NCBI GenBank assembly: GCA_016490735.1
Contig: JAEMWC010000004.1
Span: 93,501-157,500 of the forward strand
DNA length: 64,000 bases
DNA from: Pachyseris speciosa
Lineage: Eukaryota; Cnidaria; Anthozoa; Scleractinia; Pachyseridae
Reading direction: 5' to 3'
Part shown: positions 11,806-24,999 of the stretch, piece by piece
Numbering within the stretch: position 1 is the first letter of the stretch
Layout of the letters: each line of letters opens with the position of its first letter
Program-made: the position numbers and the translations under genes
The notes under the pieces: model-generated
Told to the model about the DNA's origin: nothing
Database searches by the model: none
What the model saw: only the letters and a program-made list of their open reading frames with translations

Positions 11806-14097
11806 CTATTTGCTCTCCGGTACAACCACACCTGTAGCCAATTTTCCCAAACAACGTTAACAGGTTTAGTACTATAGCGGCTATCGACAGGAAGCACAGA
11901 GGAGCCACAAGAATCGATAACGCACGACTCGAACTATGACTTACATCGGCTCTGTAGCAGTCGTAGCTACCTTGTAATGGCATTCCTTTGTTTCCAATCC
12001 GTTAATCTACATAGTTCCCTTAGCTAAATTGATCCTGTAAGTAATTTGTGGTTTGGCTATTCTTGAAAGTAGCCACATCTGCAATCTTGGACAAACCTGT
12101 TGAGAAAATTGAGCTTAGAAGCCTTTGTACGTGCAAATAGTGATCAACTGAGTTTAAAAGGCCCTTTCCCCCCCCCCCCCCCCTGCGCCTCCTAACCGTT
12201 TCCCTGACAATGGTGGCTTCCCAACTTCAACATTGAAAAGGGGGAGGGGGGGAAAGGAAGTTACCTTAGGGATATTGTTGACTCACACATATTGGAGAAG
12301 GATGTTTTGGACCCTAGGAGGCGTATTTTCTCAAGTAGTTTTGTCCAAGATTGTATGACTGTGAAACTGGCGAAAAGGTCCGATACACGCACTCCAGTAA
12401 ACTGCTCCTGCCGTTAATTATTGTTAAATCAGATGCTTAAGAAGTTCGATTAGTTACATGGGATATAATATTCTCTTATTAAGAGAAATTATCGGTATTA
12501 TTGGGGACTCAAAAAATCCCTTCGCTCTCGTGGCTCTCTGCAACTTATTGACAAAGGATAACGGGCTCAACTGACACAATAAGAACGGTCAACATTGCAC
12601 TTTCAGCACTTGAGAAGAGACTGGCAACTGTAGAGATAATGAGAAGGTGTAGTTTACTGTGCCTTCCATAAATAAGATTGGAGCAGAAAATAATTTTCAG
12701 CATGCGGAATTAACCAAATCTACAACTTTCCTTGCTTCCGAAACCATGTATGACATTATATAGGTCTATATATATTGACAGAATGAATGGCTGACTGGAC
12801 ATCATCATTTGAGGAAAAGTACAACCGCACAAAGTATTCATAGCTGTGAAGTTACATTTGATTGTGCAAAATAGGCTTAAGGAAAGCGATTTTTATGGGA
12901 TGAACAATACAAGACAATTGGGTCACGCGATCGCTTTATTTTCATTACACTGACCTCCGTTCGTGACACATACCTCGCAAATGTGAAGAGCTGTATCGCA
13001 ATGGACTAAATGGTGCTACCGCATCACAGAATGATAATATCTGTCCTTTTTGTATCCACAGAAGGATTACAACGATTAAATGCTTCGATTTGGGACGTTT
13101 AACACGGGGAGGTCTTCGCATTTGAACGATTAACAACGGTTTACAGTACTTTTATATAAATAGGAATGATAGTCTATTGTTTTATTTCGCGTTCGTGGTT
13201 AACCGTTGAAATTACCTGTTAATCGTTGTTTTATTGATCCATTGTTTCTCTTTTGCTAAGTTAACCGTGACATACCTAATGGCATACTTGTCTATCGGCT
13301 AATATGGTCGGTTTGCGAAACATGTGTTGGCAGGATTCGCGTTGAATTTCCCGCGGGATATGGTCTTAATAAAATTAATTGATGTACCAGCTATAGCTAA
13401 CACATAGGCCGTCACTTCCGTTTCACATTCATCAAGAATGCTTTTTTTTTAAGACACATGACCTCACGCTTTCCCCAGCAGATGATCGGACAAACAACAG
13501 TCGAATAGTGACAGTAGAAATCTTCAGTTTGCAAAGTGGGTTTTGGCGTATACGACACATAATTCAGTGACATTTCATAAACTCAAGGATATATTGTTGG
13601 CTCGTTATATTTCATTGGAATGCAAACATGACAAGAACAGAGCTTTAACTGATGAGAGGCCCATATGAGTGACTGAACAGCAACTTAGGACTTGCAACTC
13701 TTGCACTACACAGGAAATTTCAAAAAAGTCTCGTAACAATCTTGGACAAAACTGTTGAGAAAATTGAGCTTAGAAGCCTTTGTGCGTGCAAATAGTGGTC
13801 AACTGAATTTCAAAGCCCCCCTCCCCCCCAATTCAATGTTCTCTGCGCCTCCTAACCGTTTCCCTGACAATGGTGGCTTCCCAACTTCAACATTGAAAAG
13901 GGGGAGGGGGGGAAAGGAAGTTACCTTAGGGATATTGTTGACTCATACATATTGGAGAAGGATGTTTTGGACCCTAGGAGGCGTATTTTCACAAGCAGTT
14001 TTGTCCAAGATTGTGGCTTCTCTGATGTACCACTTTCGTAAATACACTCTTGGAAAGTTGGATTTACGACGATTCCTTCACCACGAGGAGACAACAT
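11806..14097 (-). pseudogene. Type B membrane exon, copy B1 (split by insertion, nonsense)
   Basis: The first 80 or so bases of the exon, with the ATG at 14,097, are separated from the rest (11,806-12,081) by a 1.93-kb insertion. The remaining part has at least two in-frame stops, after 'QDQFS' and after 'GNYVD'. The membrane helix and the 'LFGKIGYRCGCTGEQI' stub are still readable, and the donor is GTAGGC rather than the usual GTAAGC. This copy cannot give a normal product. Confidence 0.8.
12082..14013. mobile_element. Composite insertion: two direct 272-277 bp MITE-like repeats around 1.38 kb
   Basis: Left repeat 12,082-12,353 and right repeat 13,737-14,013 are direct copies. Each begins CAATCTTGGACAAA and ends with its inverse TTTGTCCAAGATTG, so each looks like a complete short TIR element. 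The left one holds a poly(C) run at about 12,168-12,183. The flanks at the outer edges repeat TG (12,080-12,081 and 14,014-14,015). The 1,383 bp between them has no recognisable gene. Either the pair moved as one composite unit or a second copy landed close to the first. The repeats do not start TG and end CA, so LTRs are less likely. Confidence 0.7.
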
Positions 14098-15264
14098 CTT
14101 GGATAGTGCGGCCCAATCTCGTACTTAATTATTTGGATGACACGCCCGCACAAGCTGTAATCAACGGCGTTCCCTCGAAGCCCATGGGCAATATTAATAT
14201 CACCGATCAATCAATTTCCAGTGCAAATCCGATCATTCTGTAGAAGTGTGCTATTCACTTTGATATGGGTGTCTGAGCAACAATGTTAATTAAGTTTCTT
14301 TGATATTATCACAATCATTTTGTGGAATGCCCATTTAGTTACGAAACATAGGTTTACGCAGGAACCAATGATGTCCAGCTTTTAGAAAAAAATATTTTCA
14401 TTGCTTCTCTATATAATGCGCTTCAGCTGCATTGAAAACACAGAGTCAAATAGAATGCTGTGTTGAGAGATGATGATGATGATGAAGATGATAACTGATG
14501 ATAACTAAGTGTCATAAAAGATAGCACTACAACCACTTAGTAAAGACACTAAAATAAAAGTTCCAAAATTCAAAATAAATAACTATTAAGTTTAGGTGCA
14601 CAATATCAGTGGAAGTGGATGTTTTTTTGTTGTTGCTTACTTATACAGTTAGCCTAGCGTGAAAAGCAAGCTATGTGTTTTGTTCCATCGCCGTTCGGAA
14701 CAGTCCAGTTGTGTTATTTAATAATCAATAAAAATTCATATCATGTCACACAGTTTTGGCGGTGCTTGCGTAATTCCCGTCTTTAATTAATATACTGGAA
14801 CTTGAAAACGAGAGAAAAAAAGTACTGACTGATGAAGGTTCAAAGCAAGGCTTTCAAAGAAACGGGAATCGGGATTAAACTAGACTCTTTTTTTTTAATG
14901 TAACTGCAGTTTCTTTCATCTAGTTTCGCCTTAAGGGTTTTTTTTTTGTCAATAAAGTAGCTCTAATTATAGCCCCGATTCCGCTCTTTTAGGTGTAATC
15001 CAGGTATAAAGTTATTAACAGGTTGCATTTTAGACTTAAGGCTACGACTTAGGCTCGTCAATGATGTGCCACAACCACTTAAAGTTAGGAGACTGGGAAG
15101 TAATATGCCAAAATATTTCAAATCTGAAAAAATCAACAAATGCCATTGAATTCGAACGATATTGATTGAATAGTGCTTCGACAAGGTTCCTTTGAGATAA
15201 AATGCAATCGCTAATAAACAAGCAATGAATAACAGAACCAAGCTCAGAGAACGAGCTTTATTTT

Positions 15265-15997
15265 CTACCGGATAGGTGGCTCGTGGTCATGCATGCCGGT
15301 GTTTCGGTTAATTTGGGAATTTGTTGCGTAACATGGGGCAACAATAATAGCTGATATGTTGCCAGTCAAATCAGTGTTATGCAAAAGGTGACCACTCTGA
15401 CGAAAGCCGCTTGTTTCTATAACTAAAAACACGTAACCTTTAAATTTCAGTTGACAAGTTTAAAAAGAGGTCCAAAATTGAAAATCTGTAAAATTTGGAC
15501 CAAATAACGCGCCACATGGGAGGTACAAGCTAAGCGACGTTCAACAAAATTGTTAAGTGTCGTGAAAGTGATTTAAGAACTTTATGTGCGTATGTGTATA
15601 AGGCCACTTTAATGGCTGTAAGGAAACCTGCCACCAAAACAAAATAAATAATATATAAAAAATAATAATCGTTAGGCGCCATTCGCACGAAGTAAGTTTA
15701 AAATGGTAAAAGAAAAGAAGTGGTACAAGTCTTAAAATATAAGGCATTTTTAGAATTGTTTTCGATGTAGCTTGCTCCTTTGTACACGCACATCGATCGC
15801 CAACTTTTCCAAATAAGCATCAGCACGTTTTTGTATACACGACGGCCGCCGTAACGAGACGCATCAAGAGCCACTTTGTTCTTTTCGTCTCCATCCTAAC
15901 ACCAGTTTTGGAAAACAGGATTCACAACGTAAAATTTCAATTTGCCCGGTGGGGGCTTAGTTGGTGGAACTCGGGGTTGCAGTGGCCTGAAAGCCAT
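15265..15997 (-). pseudogene. Type A membrane-protein gene, copy A2 (internal deletion)
   Basis: Exon 1 is 15,771-15,997 and exon 2 is 15,265-15,416. It starts 'MAFRPLQPR', hits a stop after 'VFQNWC', and has lost about 167 bp that encode the stretch before the membrane helix and the helix itself. The exon-1 donor is also changed from GT to CT. Exon 2 keeps its full 152-nt length, and an AATAAA lies 3 bases after its stop. Clearly non-functional. Confidence 0.85.
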
Positions 15998-17299
15998 TTA
16001 CGTGAGCTGCCGCTGGTTGATGGCGTGAAGAAATTGAAGATCAGAATCATCAAAACCCGAAACAATCCTTCGCAACCGGAATTATGCCCTGGCTGTGGCT
16101 TTCGATTTCGATACTTTGCCTTCCCGTTATAAAAACTAGGTGCGTGTTGAACAATTTTAATGACTTGGTACGTTAATAAATAGAACAAACAAAGGAATGC
16201 TAAAGGTAGCTGAAAGGTTGAGAAGTGTTATGGGCTTCGTGGAACTTGTATTGACATGTAAATGAGCATCGCACCACAATCTAATAAACAAATATTTGTC
16301 ATTTAGAGCACCGTTACAATTCCCTGAGGCTTCTTAGAAAGGCCATCTTTGAGATTCGTGAAGATTGTGTGTTGGTTTGCATGCTGAGTATTGTAACTAG
16401 AGGAAAACAACTAACTGTTCAGGTGAAGCGACTGAGATGGCCGCCAGTACAAGTGTAGTCATTTTGCTATCAGACTACAAAAGCAGCATACAGAGAAAAC
16501 ACAGGGGAAAACGCACATCGAATTAGCAGCGCTCAGTTTCTTCCTACAATAATCGACTCTCAAACAAACCGGCTGTTGGTGTAATTTTGTTAAATTTTGT
16601 GTGAATATCACGTTCGGCAGGAAGTGAGTGCTTTAAGTTGGATCGTTCTTTTTATTTTAACCATTTTAATTCCAGAAATTTCAACAAAAATTACGGAACA
16701 AATATGAAATATAATAAACCCATTTTTATGATAAAAATAACCGCATAGCCTTAGTTTAGTAGTTTCGCCTACTTTCTTGTAAACTGTTCTGGAAATGAAT
16801 GTTGACAGTTTCTACATCAGTCGTGTTTACAAATGCTATGGACGCTTGTGATTTGTTTTCTATTCCCTTCTTTGAGAATGATTGCCTGACGGAACATTGA
16901 TAACCTTTTAACAAAAAACTTTCACTGCGGCACAAAATGAATTATAATGTGGTGTACTTTGACCTGACACAGACTCCTCAATACATTTATCTTACAAGTG
17001 ATATAAACCGAGATACAACTGCCTCCAAGGCGTAATGGCCCCATAGGGAAATGTTACGGAAATACAATTTGTACTAAGCTCTTACTCAGTGCACTAGAAG
17101 TGCTCGCATTAGCTCAGCTGTTGTACAAGAACGTTAAAACATCCGTCGTTGACCTTACAGCCTCTTGCCAGCTAAATCGGGCCATTTACTAACGGTATTT
17201 AAAATATAACTTGACAACTCGGTAAATGCACGGCAAGGAAAAGCTTTTCTTTTATAATTTTTTCCACTGAATCATTTTTTTAACCTTAGCCTCGGGATC

Positions 17300-19450
17300 C
17301 GTTGAATCCGTTGAAAAAAAAGAATGCATTATAGGGATATTCTCAAACTGAAGGCCATTCGATCTGGGAATGCATGTGACTGGTTGATATTTAAAAAATT
17401 GTCGCAACGCAGTAAACAATGAAATCAAGCAAGCCAAGGAACAATACTTCAAAAGCGCGTTGCGTGAAAATGAAGGTAACTCTCTAATGACTTGGCGGAT
17501 AATTAATGAACTCACTTCGAGAAAAATTCACAGCTCTACAATAAAAGAGATCAAATTGAATAACGGTAGTATTACCGATCCGCATGAACTTTCGTCTGCT
17601 TTCAATGACCATTTTTCTAGTATCGGACTGAAACTTGTCAATGCCATCGAAATGAGTGGGAGCACTCCGTCTCATCTAGATTATCTTACGGAGACTGAAC
17701 ATAGATTTGAACTCAAAACTACTGATTGCTCAAAAGTATTTTCTTTACTATCTAAACTTTGTAAATCTAAAGCGACGGGATTAGATAAAATCTCAGCAAG
17801 ACTTCTTCGTGAGTGTGCTGATCTGGTCTCAAGTTCTCTTTGTGCCATTTTTAATAGATCTATTGTAACTGGTGTTTTTCCTACAGAATGGAAATCCACG
17901 AAAGTTATTCCTTTATTTAAACAGGGAGAGCGTTCCGATTTAAATAATTATCGCCCTATTTCTATAATTCCAGTCGTAGCTAAGGTCTTTGAGCGAATCG
18001 TATACAATCAATTCTATCAATATCTAACTGAAAATAATCTAATTTCCAGTAGTCAGTCAGGGTTTCGATCACTTCACTCCACTACTACTGCCTTGCTAGA
18101 AGCCACAGATAATTGGGCTTTCGATATCGATAAAGGCAACGTTAATGCAGTGGTTTTTCTAGATCTGAAGAAGGCTTTTGACACCGTCGATCACTCTATC
18201 TTGTTATCTAAATTAAAAACTTATGGTGTCGGAAGCGTTTCGTCTAACTGGTTTAAATCATATTTGGGTAATCGTGCGCAAAAATGTTTTGTTAACGGTT
18301 CCCTCTCTGATAGCCAACCTCTAGCTTGCGGTATTCCTCAAGGAACAATCCTTGGACCTCTTCTCTTCATACTCTATATAAATGATCTACCAAATTGTCT
18401 CGTTAATTCACATCCCAGAATGTATGCAGATGATACGCATCTGACTTTTGCCAGCAACAATGTTGTGCATCTAGAAGAAAGTATGAACGATGAACTAACT
18501 AAAATTACTAAATGGTTAATGGCAAATAAACTCACTCTTCATAAGTCAAAGACTGAGTTTATGTTGATAGGCTCAAGGCAAAGGTTGAGTACTTTTAATA
18601 GAACCCCGTCTCTTACTATCGATAGCAATTCTATAAAACAAGTTGAATTTTCGAAATCTCTTGGTGTTTATATCGATGAAAATTTAACTTGAAACGAACA
18701 TATCAAAAAAATTTCAAAAAAAATTGCTTCTGGTATTGGAATCCTGAAGCGAAGCAGGTCTTTTGTTCCCTTTGAAACACTGCTATGTATCTATAATGCT
18801 TTAGTTCAACCTTATTTCGATTATTGTAGTGTCGTATGGGGGAACTGCAGTAAATCACTTGCCACTAAACTACAAAAACTACAAAATCGTGCTGCGCGTA
18901 TTTTGTCCTCTTCTTCTTACGATGCCAATGCTGATGAACTCTTTTTAAGACTTGGCTGGAAGAAACTTGATCTTCAAGGAAAATTGAAAACAGCCACTAT
19001 GGTTTATAAATCACTTAATGGTCTCGCTCCTGATTATCTGAAATCTATGTTTACCGATCGGAGTGAAATATCTACCTATTCTCTAAGGGACTGCGAAGGC
19101 AAACTAGCTGTTCCACTGCCCCGCACTAACTTTCTAAAAAACAGCTTTAGCTATGATGGTGCGGTGCTGTGGAACAGTTTACCTACTAATCTGCGGCAAG
19201 CACAAACTCTCGCGAGTTTCGAATCCGGCTGCAGAGGTTTCTTTTCTAGCTATGAATGATTTAATTATGATTATAAAAACACGGCATTCATGGAAAGCAG
19301 GCATTTTCTTATTGCTATTTATTTATTTATTATAATTATTTCTGTCGTTTTAAGATTTTGTAATTAGTATATTTAACAATGTAATTAATGTAATTTAGAA
19401 TTTACTTTAAGTCCTGATGTTTTACCCGTGTATAAATAAAGTTAAATAAA
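17300..19450 (+). mobile_element. 5'-truncated non-LTR retrotransposon (LINE)
   Basis: The insert interrupts the array unit between 'cctcgggatc' and 'tctacgcatg', which are adjacent in the other units. It carries the reverse-transcriptase part only; the endonuclease and 5' end are absent. The 3' end is a short TAAATAAA-type tail rather than poly(A), as in CR1/L2/Rex-like elements. It lies in opposite orientation to the array genes. Any target duplication is at most 2 bp. Confidence 0.9.
17460..19259 (+). pseudogene. LINE reverse transcriptase ORF with one internal stop
   Basis: The frame encodes a non-LTR reverse transcriptase. Fingers motif 'NYRPISIIPVVAKVFERI', motif A 'VVFLDLKKAFDTVDH', motif B 'GIPQGTILGPLLFILYINDL' and catalytic 'MYADDTHLT' are all present. 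A single TGA at 18,690-18,692, where a Trp would be expected, separates the RT core from a C-terminal region ('FETLLCIYNALVQPYFDYC' onward, to 19,259) in the same frame. An upstream stretch from about 17,415 reads in a frame shifted by one base. The type is Jockey/CR1-like by general pattern; the exact clade is not resolved. The near-intact state suggests recent insertion. Confidence 0.9.
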
Positions 19451-20236
19451 TCTACGCATGTAATGATCTTCATCCCACTAAGAGTCCTGTTTAGGTGAGG
19501 TGCTTTTTCTTCTACACATGTCCACCACGAAAACTGGTTCTCAAAAATTCTACCCGTAGCTATCACCGGTACCGAAATCTCGCTATGTTGCTTGTCTTTC
19601 AAAAATTGACGCATGTCTTCTACTTTTTTCGGATATCTTTTGAAAACCGTGTAATGAAAGATCAAATATTTCAGGACAAGGATACAAAAGCAGGGCTTCC
19701 GTTCGAAGGGTCACCATTTGGTAATGGGGAATGGCGATCCTATAAATCAACCAACCCACATCATGTCACCCAGGGATTATTTGAACGGATCGTGATCAAT
19801 CTTTTGTGCACCTTTTATAAAATTTGGTTTTGGTTTCCCACGTCATCAGTGTTCTTTCCCAAGTCCTCAATAACCCCTCCCCCAACCCCCTTACCCCCAC
19901 CCCCACCTAAAGAAAAAAGAATGAAAAGAATTAAATGAAAAAGACTATCCTTACTAGGACTTCCTTATCCTTTTTAAAATCAGCTGCAACAACTGGTAGA
20001 TTTTTAGGTTTTCTTGTCTAAGGTGAGGGATATATTCATATAATGTTTTTGCCAAAATCAACAGAGCAACACCACACGCAAAGATTGCTTAAGGGAGCCG
20101 ATAATTAAAAAATTTGGTCTGATTAGACATTCAAAACTGTAACAATCAATAGCTGCAAAAAGAAAATGCCAGAAACTTGATGTTCTTACAAGTGGTTGAT
20201 CTTGTTCTTACTCAAAGATCAAAACGATTAGCTTAC

Positions 20237-20562
20237 CTATTTGCTCTCCGTCACAACCACACCTGTAGCCAATTTTCCCAAACAACATTAACAGGTTGAG
20301 TACTATATATACTATCGACAGGAAGCACAGAACTATGACTTACAACGGCTCTGTCGCTGTTATAGCTACCTTGTAATGGCATTGCTTTGTTTTCAATCCG
20401 TTCATCTACATAGTTCCCTTGGCCAAATTGAACCTCTAAGTAATTTGTGGTTTGGCTTTTCTTGGAAGTGGCCACATCTGACTTGTCTGATGTACCACTT
20501 TCGTAAATACACTCTTGGAAAGTTGGATTTACGACGATTTGTTCACCACGAGGAGACAACAT
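20237..20562 (-). pseudogene. Type B membrane exon, copy B2 (32-bp deletion)
   Basis: Starts 'MLSPRGEQIVVNPTFQ' like the intact copies but lacks 32 bp just before the membrane helix (326 nt instead of 358), so the helix is out of frame. The donor GTAAGC is intact. The downstream part of this unit is interrupted by the LINE at 17,300-19,450. Confidence 0.85.
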
Positions 20563-21614
20563 CTTGGCTAGTGCGGCCCAATCTCGTACTTAATTTTTTG
20601 GATGACACGCCCGCACAAGCTGTAATCAAGTGTATTCCCTCGAAGCCCTTGGGCAATATTAATATCACCGATCAATCAATTTCCAGTGCAAATCCGTTCA
20701 TTCTGTAGAAGTATGCTATTCACTTTGATATGCGTGTCTGAGCAACAATGTTAATTAATTTTCTTTGTCATTATCATATTCATTTTGTGGAATGCTCATT
20801 TACTTAGGAAACAGAGATTTTCACAGGAACCAATCATGTCCAGCTTTTAGAAAAAAAATATTTTTATTGCTTCTCTATATAATGCGCTTCAGCTGCATTG
20901 AAAACACAGAGTCAAATAGAATGCTGTGTTGAGAGATGATGATGATGATGATGATGATGTTTCAAAATTCAAAATAAATAACTATTAAGTGTAGGTGCAC
21001 AAGATAAGTGCAAATGGATGTTTTTTTTCCTCCTTGCGTGAAAAGCAAGCTATGTGTTTTGTTCCATTGCCGTTCGGAACAGACCAGTTGTGTTATTTAA
21101 TAATCAATAAAAATTCATGTCACGCAGTTTTGGCGGTGCATGCGTAATTCCCGTCTTTAATTAATATACTTGAACTTGAAAACCAGAAAAGAAAACTACT
21201 GATAAAGGATCAAAGCAAGGCTTTCAAAGCAACGAGAATCGGGATTAAGCTAGACTCTTTTTTTAATGTAACTGCAGTTTCTTTCATCTAGTTTCGCCTT
21301 AAGGGTTTTTTTTGTCAATAAAGTAGTTCTAATTATAGCCCCAATTCCGTTCTTTTAGGTGTAATCCAGGTATAAAAGACTTAAGGCTACGACTTCAGCT
21401 CGTTTATGATGTGCCTTAGGAGACTGGAAACTAATATGTCAAAATATTTAATATCTGAAAAAATCAACAAATGCCATTGAATTCGAGCGATATTGATTGA
21501 ATAGTGCTTCGACAAGGTTCCTTTGATATAAAAAGCGATAGCTAATAAACAAGCAATGAATAAAATAACCAAACTCAAAGAAAGAGGTCAAAAGGTTGCT
21601 CCAGTTAACATTTT

Positions 21615-22514
21615 CTACCGAATAGGGGGCTCGTGGTCATGCATGCCGGTGTTTCGGTTAATTTGGGAATTTGTTGCGTAACATGGGGCAACAATAATAG
21701 CTGATATGTTGCCAGTCAAATCAGTGTTATGCAAAAGGTGACCACTCTGACGAAAGCCGCTTGTTTCTATAACTAAAAACACCTAACCTTTAAATTTCAG
21801 TTGACAAGTTTAAAAAGAGGTCCAAAATTGAAAATCTGTAAAATTTGGACCAAATAACGCGCGACATGGGAGGTACAAGCTAAGCGACGTTCAACAAAAT
21901 TGTTAAGTGTCGTGAAAGTGATTTAAGAACTTTATGTGCGTATTTGTATAAAGCCACTTTAATGACGGTAAAGAAACCTGCCACCAAAAGAAAATAAATA
22001 ATATATAAAAAATAATAATCGTTAGACGCTATTCGCACGAAGTAACTTTAAAATGGTAAAAGAAAAGAGGTGGAAAAGGTCTTAAAATATAAGGGATTTT
22101 TAGAATTGTTTTCAATGTACCTTGCTCCTTTGTACACGCACATCGATCGCCAACTTTTCCAAATAACATCAGCACTGTTAACGTGAATGCAGTGACCGAC
22201 ACCAAGCATACTAGTGCTATAACTAGTACCACTATGCGATTTGTAACCGTGCTCGCCACTTTTGCCTCGGTTAAGTCAACATAGCCTTCGTGGATGATCT
22301 GTGTTTGATCGGGTAAGTTCCAGTTGTCTCTGTGATGTCCGAAGTTTTTGTAGACACGATGGCCGCCGTAACGAGGCGCATCAAGAGCCACTTTGTTTTT
22401 TTCGTCTCCATCCTGACACCAGTTTTGGAAAACAGGATTCACAACGAAAAATTTCAATTTGCCCGGTGGGGGCTTAGTTGGTGGAACTCGGGGTGACAGT
22501 GGCCTGAAAGCCAT
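21615..22514 (-). CDS. Type A single-pass membrane protein, copy A3 (intact, two-exon model)
   Basis: Exon 1 is 22,121-22,514 (394 nt, ends phase 1 at donor AAG|GTACAT). Exon 2 is 21,615-21,766 (152 nt, acceptor TTATAG, stop TAG). Together they encode 181 residues with no in-frame stop. The N-terminal ~93 residues are hydrophilic and Pro-rich with 'VVNPVFQNWC', then comes one membrane helix (about residues 94-118), then 'LFGKVGDRCACTKEQ' and a 50-residue tail with a sequon (NIS) and 'APCYATN'. There is no signal peptide, so type II orientation is likely. A signature shared with type B is VVNPxFQ, then helix, then LFGKxGxRCxCTxEQ. Function unknown. The same donor could instead join the coiled-coil exon at 7,878. 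Confidence 0.7.
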
Positions 22515-24641
22515 TTACGTGAGCTCCCGGTGGTTGATGGCGTGAAGAAATTGAAGATCGGAATCATCAAAACCCGAGACAATCCTTCGCAACCGGAATT
22601 ATGCCCTGGCTGTGGCTTTCGATTTCGATACTTTGCTTTCCCGTTATGAAAACAAGGAGCGTGTTGAACAATTTTAATGACTTGGTACGTTAATAAATAG
22701 ACCAAACAAAGGAATGCTAAAGGTAGCCGAAAAGTTGAGAAGTGTTATGGGCTTCGTAAAACTTGTATTGACATGTAAATGAGCATCGCACTCCAATCAC
22801 ATAAACAAATATTTGTGATTTAGAGCACCGTTAAAGTTCCCTGAGGCTTCTTAGAAGGACCCTCTGTGAGATTCATGAAGATTGTGTGTTGGTTTGCATG
22901 CTGAGTGTTGTAGCTAAAGGAAAACAAGTAACTGTTCGGGTGAAGCGACTGAGATGGCCGCCAGTACAAGTGTAGTCAATTTGCTATCAGACTGCAAAAG
23001 CAGCATACAGAGAAAAAACGTAGGGATAGACGCACATCGAATTAGCAGCGCTCAGGATCTTCCTACAATAATCGACTCCCAGACAAACAAGCTGTCGATA
23101 TAATTTTGTTAAATTTTGTGTAAATATTACGCTCGGCAGCAAGTGAGTGCTGTAAGTTGGATCGTTTTTTTTTTTAAAGCATTTTAATTCCACAAATTTC
23201 AACAAAAATTACGGAACAAAAATGAAATATAATAAATCCATTTTTATGATAAAAAGTAAAATAAAAAAATAAGGGCTAGAAAGCCGCATAGCCTTAATTT
23301 AGAAGTTTGACCTACTGTACTTTCTTGTAAACTGTTCTGGAAATGAATGTTGACAGTTTCTACATCACTCGTGTTTACAAATGCTATGGACGCTTGTGAT
23401 TTGTTTTCTATTACCTTCTTTTAGAATGACTGCCTGACGGAACATTGATAACCTTTTAAAAACAAACTTTCACTGCGGCACAAAATGAATTATAATTTGG
23501 TGTACTTTGACCTGACACAGATTCCTCAATACGTTTATCATACAAGTGATACAAACCGAGATACACCTGCCTCCAAGGCGTAATGGCCCCACTGTAGGGA
23601 AATTATACGGAAATAAAATTTGTACTAAGCTCTTATTCAGTGCACTAGAAGTGCTAGAAGTGCTCGCATTAGCTCAGCTGTTGTACGAGATCGTTAAAAC
23701 ATCCGTTGTTGACCATACAGCCTCTTGCCAGTTAAATCGGGCCATTTACTAACGGTATTTAAAATATAACTTGACAACTCGGTAAATACGCGACAAGGGA
23801 AAGTTTTTCTTTTGTATTTTTTTCCACTGAATCATAACAAACTAGTCTCAGGCGCTGTCTTGTTAACCTTAGCCTCGGGATCTACGCATGTAAATATCTT
23901 ATCCCGCTGAGAGTCCTTTTTACGTGTGTTGCTTTTTTTTTCTGCACATGTCCACCACGAAAACTGGTTATCAAAAATTCTACCCGTAGCTATCACCGGT
24001 ACCTGAAATCTCGCTATGTCTTCTACTTTTTTCGTATATCTTTTGAAAATCGTGTAATGATAGATCAAATATTTTAGGACAAGGATAGAAAAGCAGGGCT
24101 TCCGTTCGAAGGGTCAACATTTGGTAATGGGGAATGGCGATCCTATAAATCAACCGAACCCACATCATGTCACCCAGGTATTATTTGAACGCATCGTGAT
24201 CAATCGTTTGTGCGCCTTTTATAACATTTGGTTTTGGTTTCCCACGTCATCAGTGTTTCTTCCCAAGTCCTCAATAACCCTCCCCCAACCCCCTTACCCA
24301 CACCTCCATCTAAAGAAAAAAAAAAAAAGGAAAGAATTAAATAGAAAAGACTATCCTTACTAGGACATCCTTATCCTTTTTAAAATCAGCTGCAACCACA
24401 AGTAGCTTCTTAGGTTCTCTGGTTTAAGGTGAGGCATATATTCCTATATTCCTTTCGCCAAAATCAACAGAGCAACACCACACGCAAAGATTGCTTGAGG
24501 GAGCCGATAATTAAAAATTTGGTGTGATTAGAAATTCAACACTTTAACAATCAATAGCTGCAAACAGAAAATGCCAGAAAAGTGATGTTCTTACAACTTG
24601 TTGATCTTTTTCGTACGCAAAGATGAAAACGATTAGCTTAC

Positions 24642-24999
24642 CTATTTGCTCTCCGGTACAACCACACCTGTAGCCAATTTTCCCAAACAACATTAGCAGG
24701 TTTAGTACTATAGCGGCTATCGACAGGAAGCACAGAAGAGCCACAAGAATCGATAACGCACGACTCGGACTATGACTTACAACGGCTCTGTCGCAGTCAT
24801 AGCTACCTTGTAATGGCATTGCTTTGTTTCCAATCCGTTCATCTACATAGTTCCCTTGGCTAAATTGATCCTGTAAGTAATTTGTGGTTTGGATTTTCTT
24901 GGAAGTGGCCACATCTGACTTGTCTGATGTACCACTTTCGTAAATACACTCTTGGAAAGTTGGATTTACGACGATTTGTTCACCACGAGGAGACAACAT
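24642..24999 (-). CDS. Type B single-pass membrane protein exon 1, copy B3 (intact)
   Basis: A 358-nt exon starts at ATG 24,999 and ends in phase 1 at donor ATAG|GTAAGC. It encodes 119 residues: an N-terminal tail with 'EQIVVNPTFQECIYESG', one membrane helix at about residues 81-105, then 'LFGKIGYRCGCTGEQI'. It is a paralogue of type A by layout and motifs. The next exon is uncertain: the conserved segment 500-700 bp downstream (about 23,860-24,040) has acceptor-like AGs but its length and frame differ between copies. It could also be spliced to the coiled-coil exons at the left of the window. Confidence 0.7.

Noticed and set aside
12082..14013. LTR retrotransposon reading of the composite insertion
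   Set aside because: The repeats lack TG...CA ends, have 14-bp inverted ends of their own, and the interior has no primer-binding site or gag/pol.
13755..14243. 162-residue plus-strand frame
   Set aside because: A chimera of the right-hand MITE copy and antisense B1 sequence.
23832..24068. B exon 2 with 'VPVIATGRIFDNQF' as a defined second exon
   Set aside because: Acceptor, length and frame differ between units (a 28-bp deletion in two, a missing AG in three), so no single model fits. Left unresolved.
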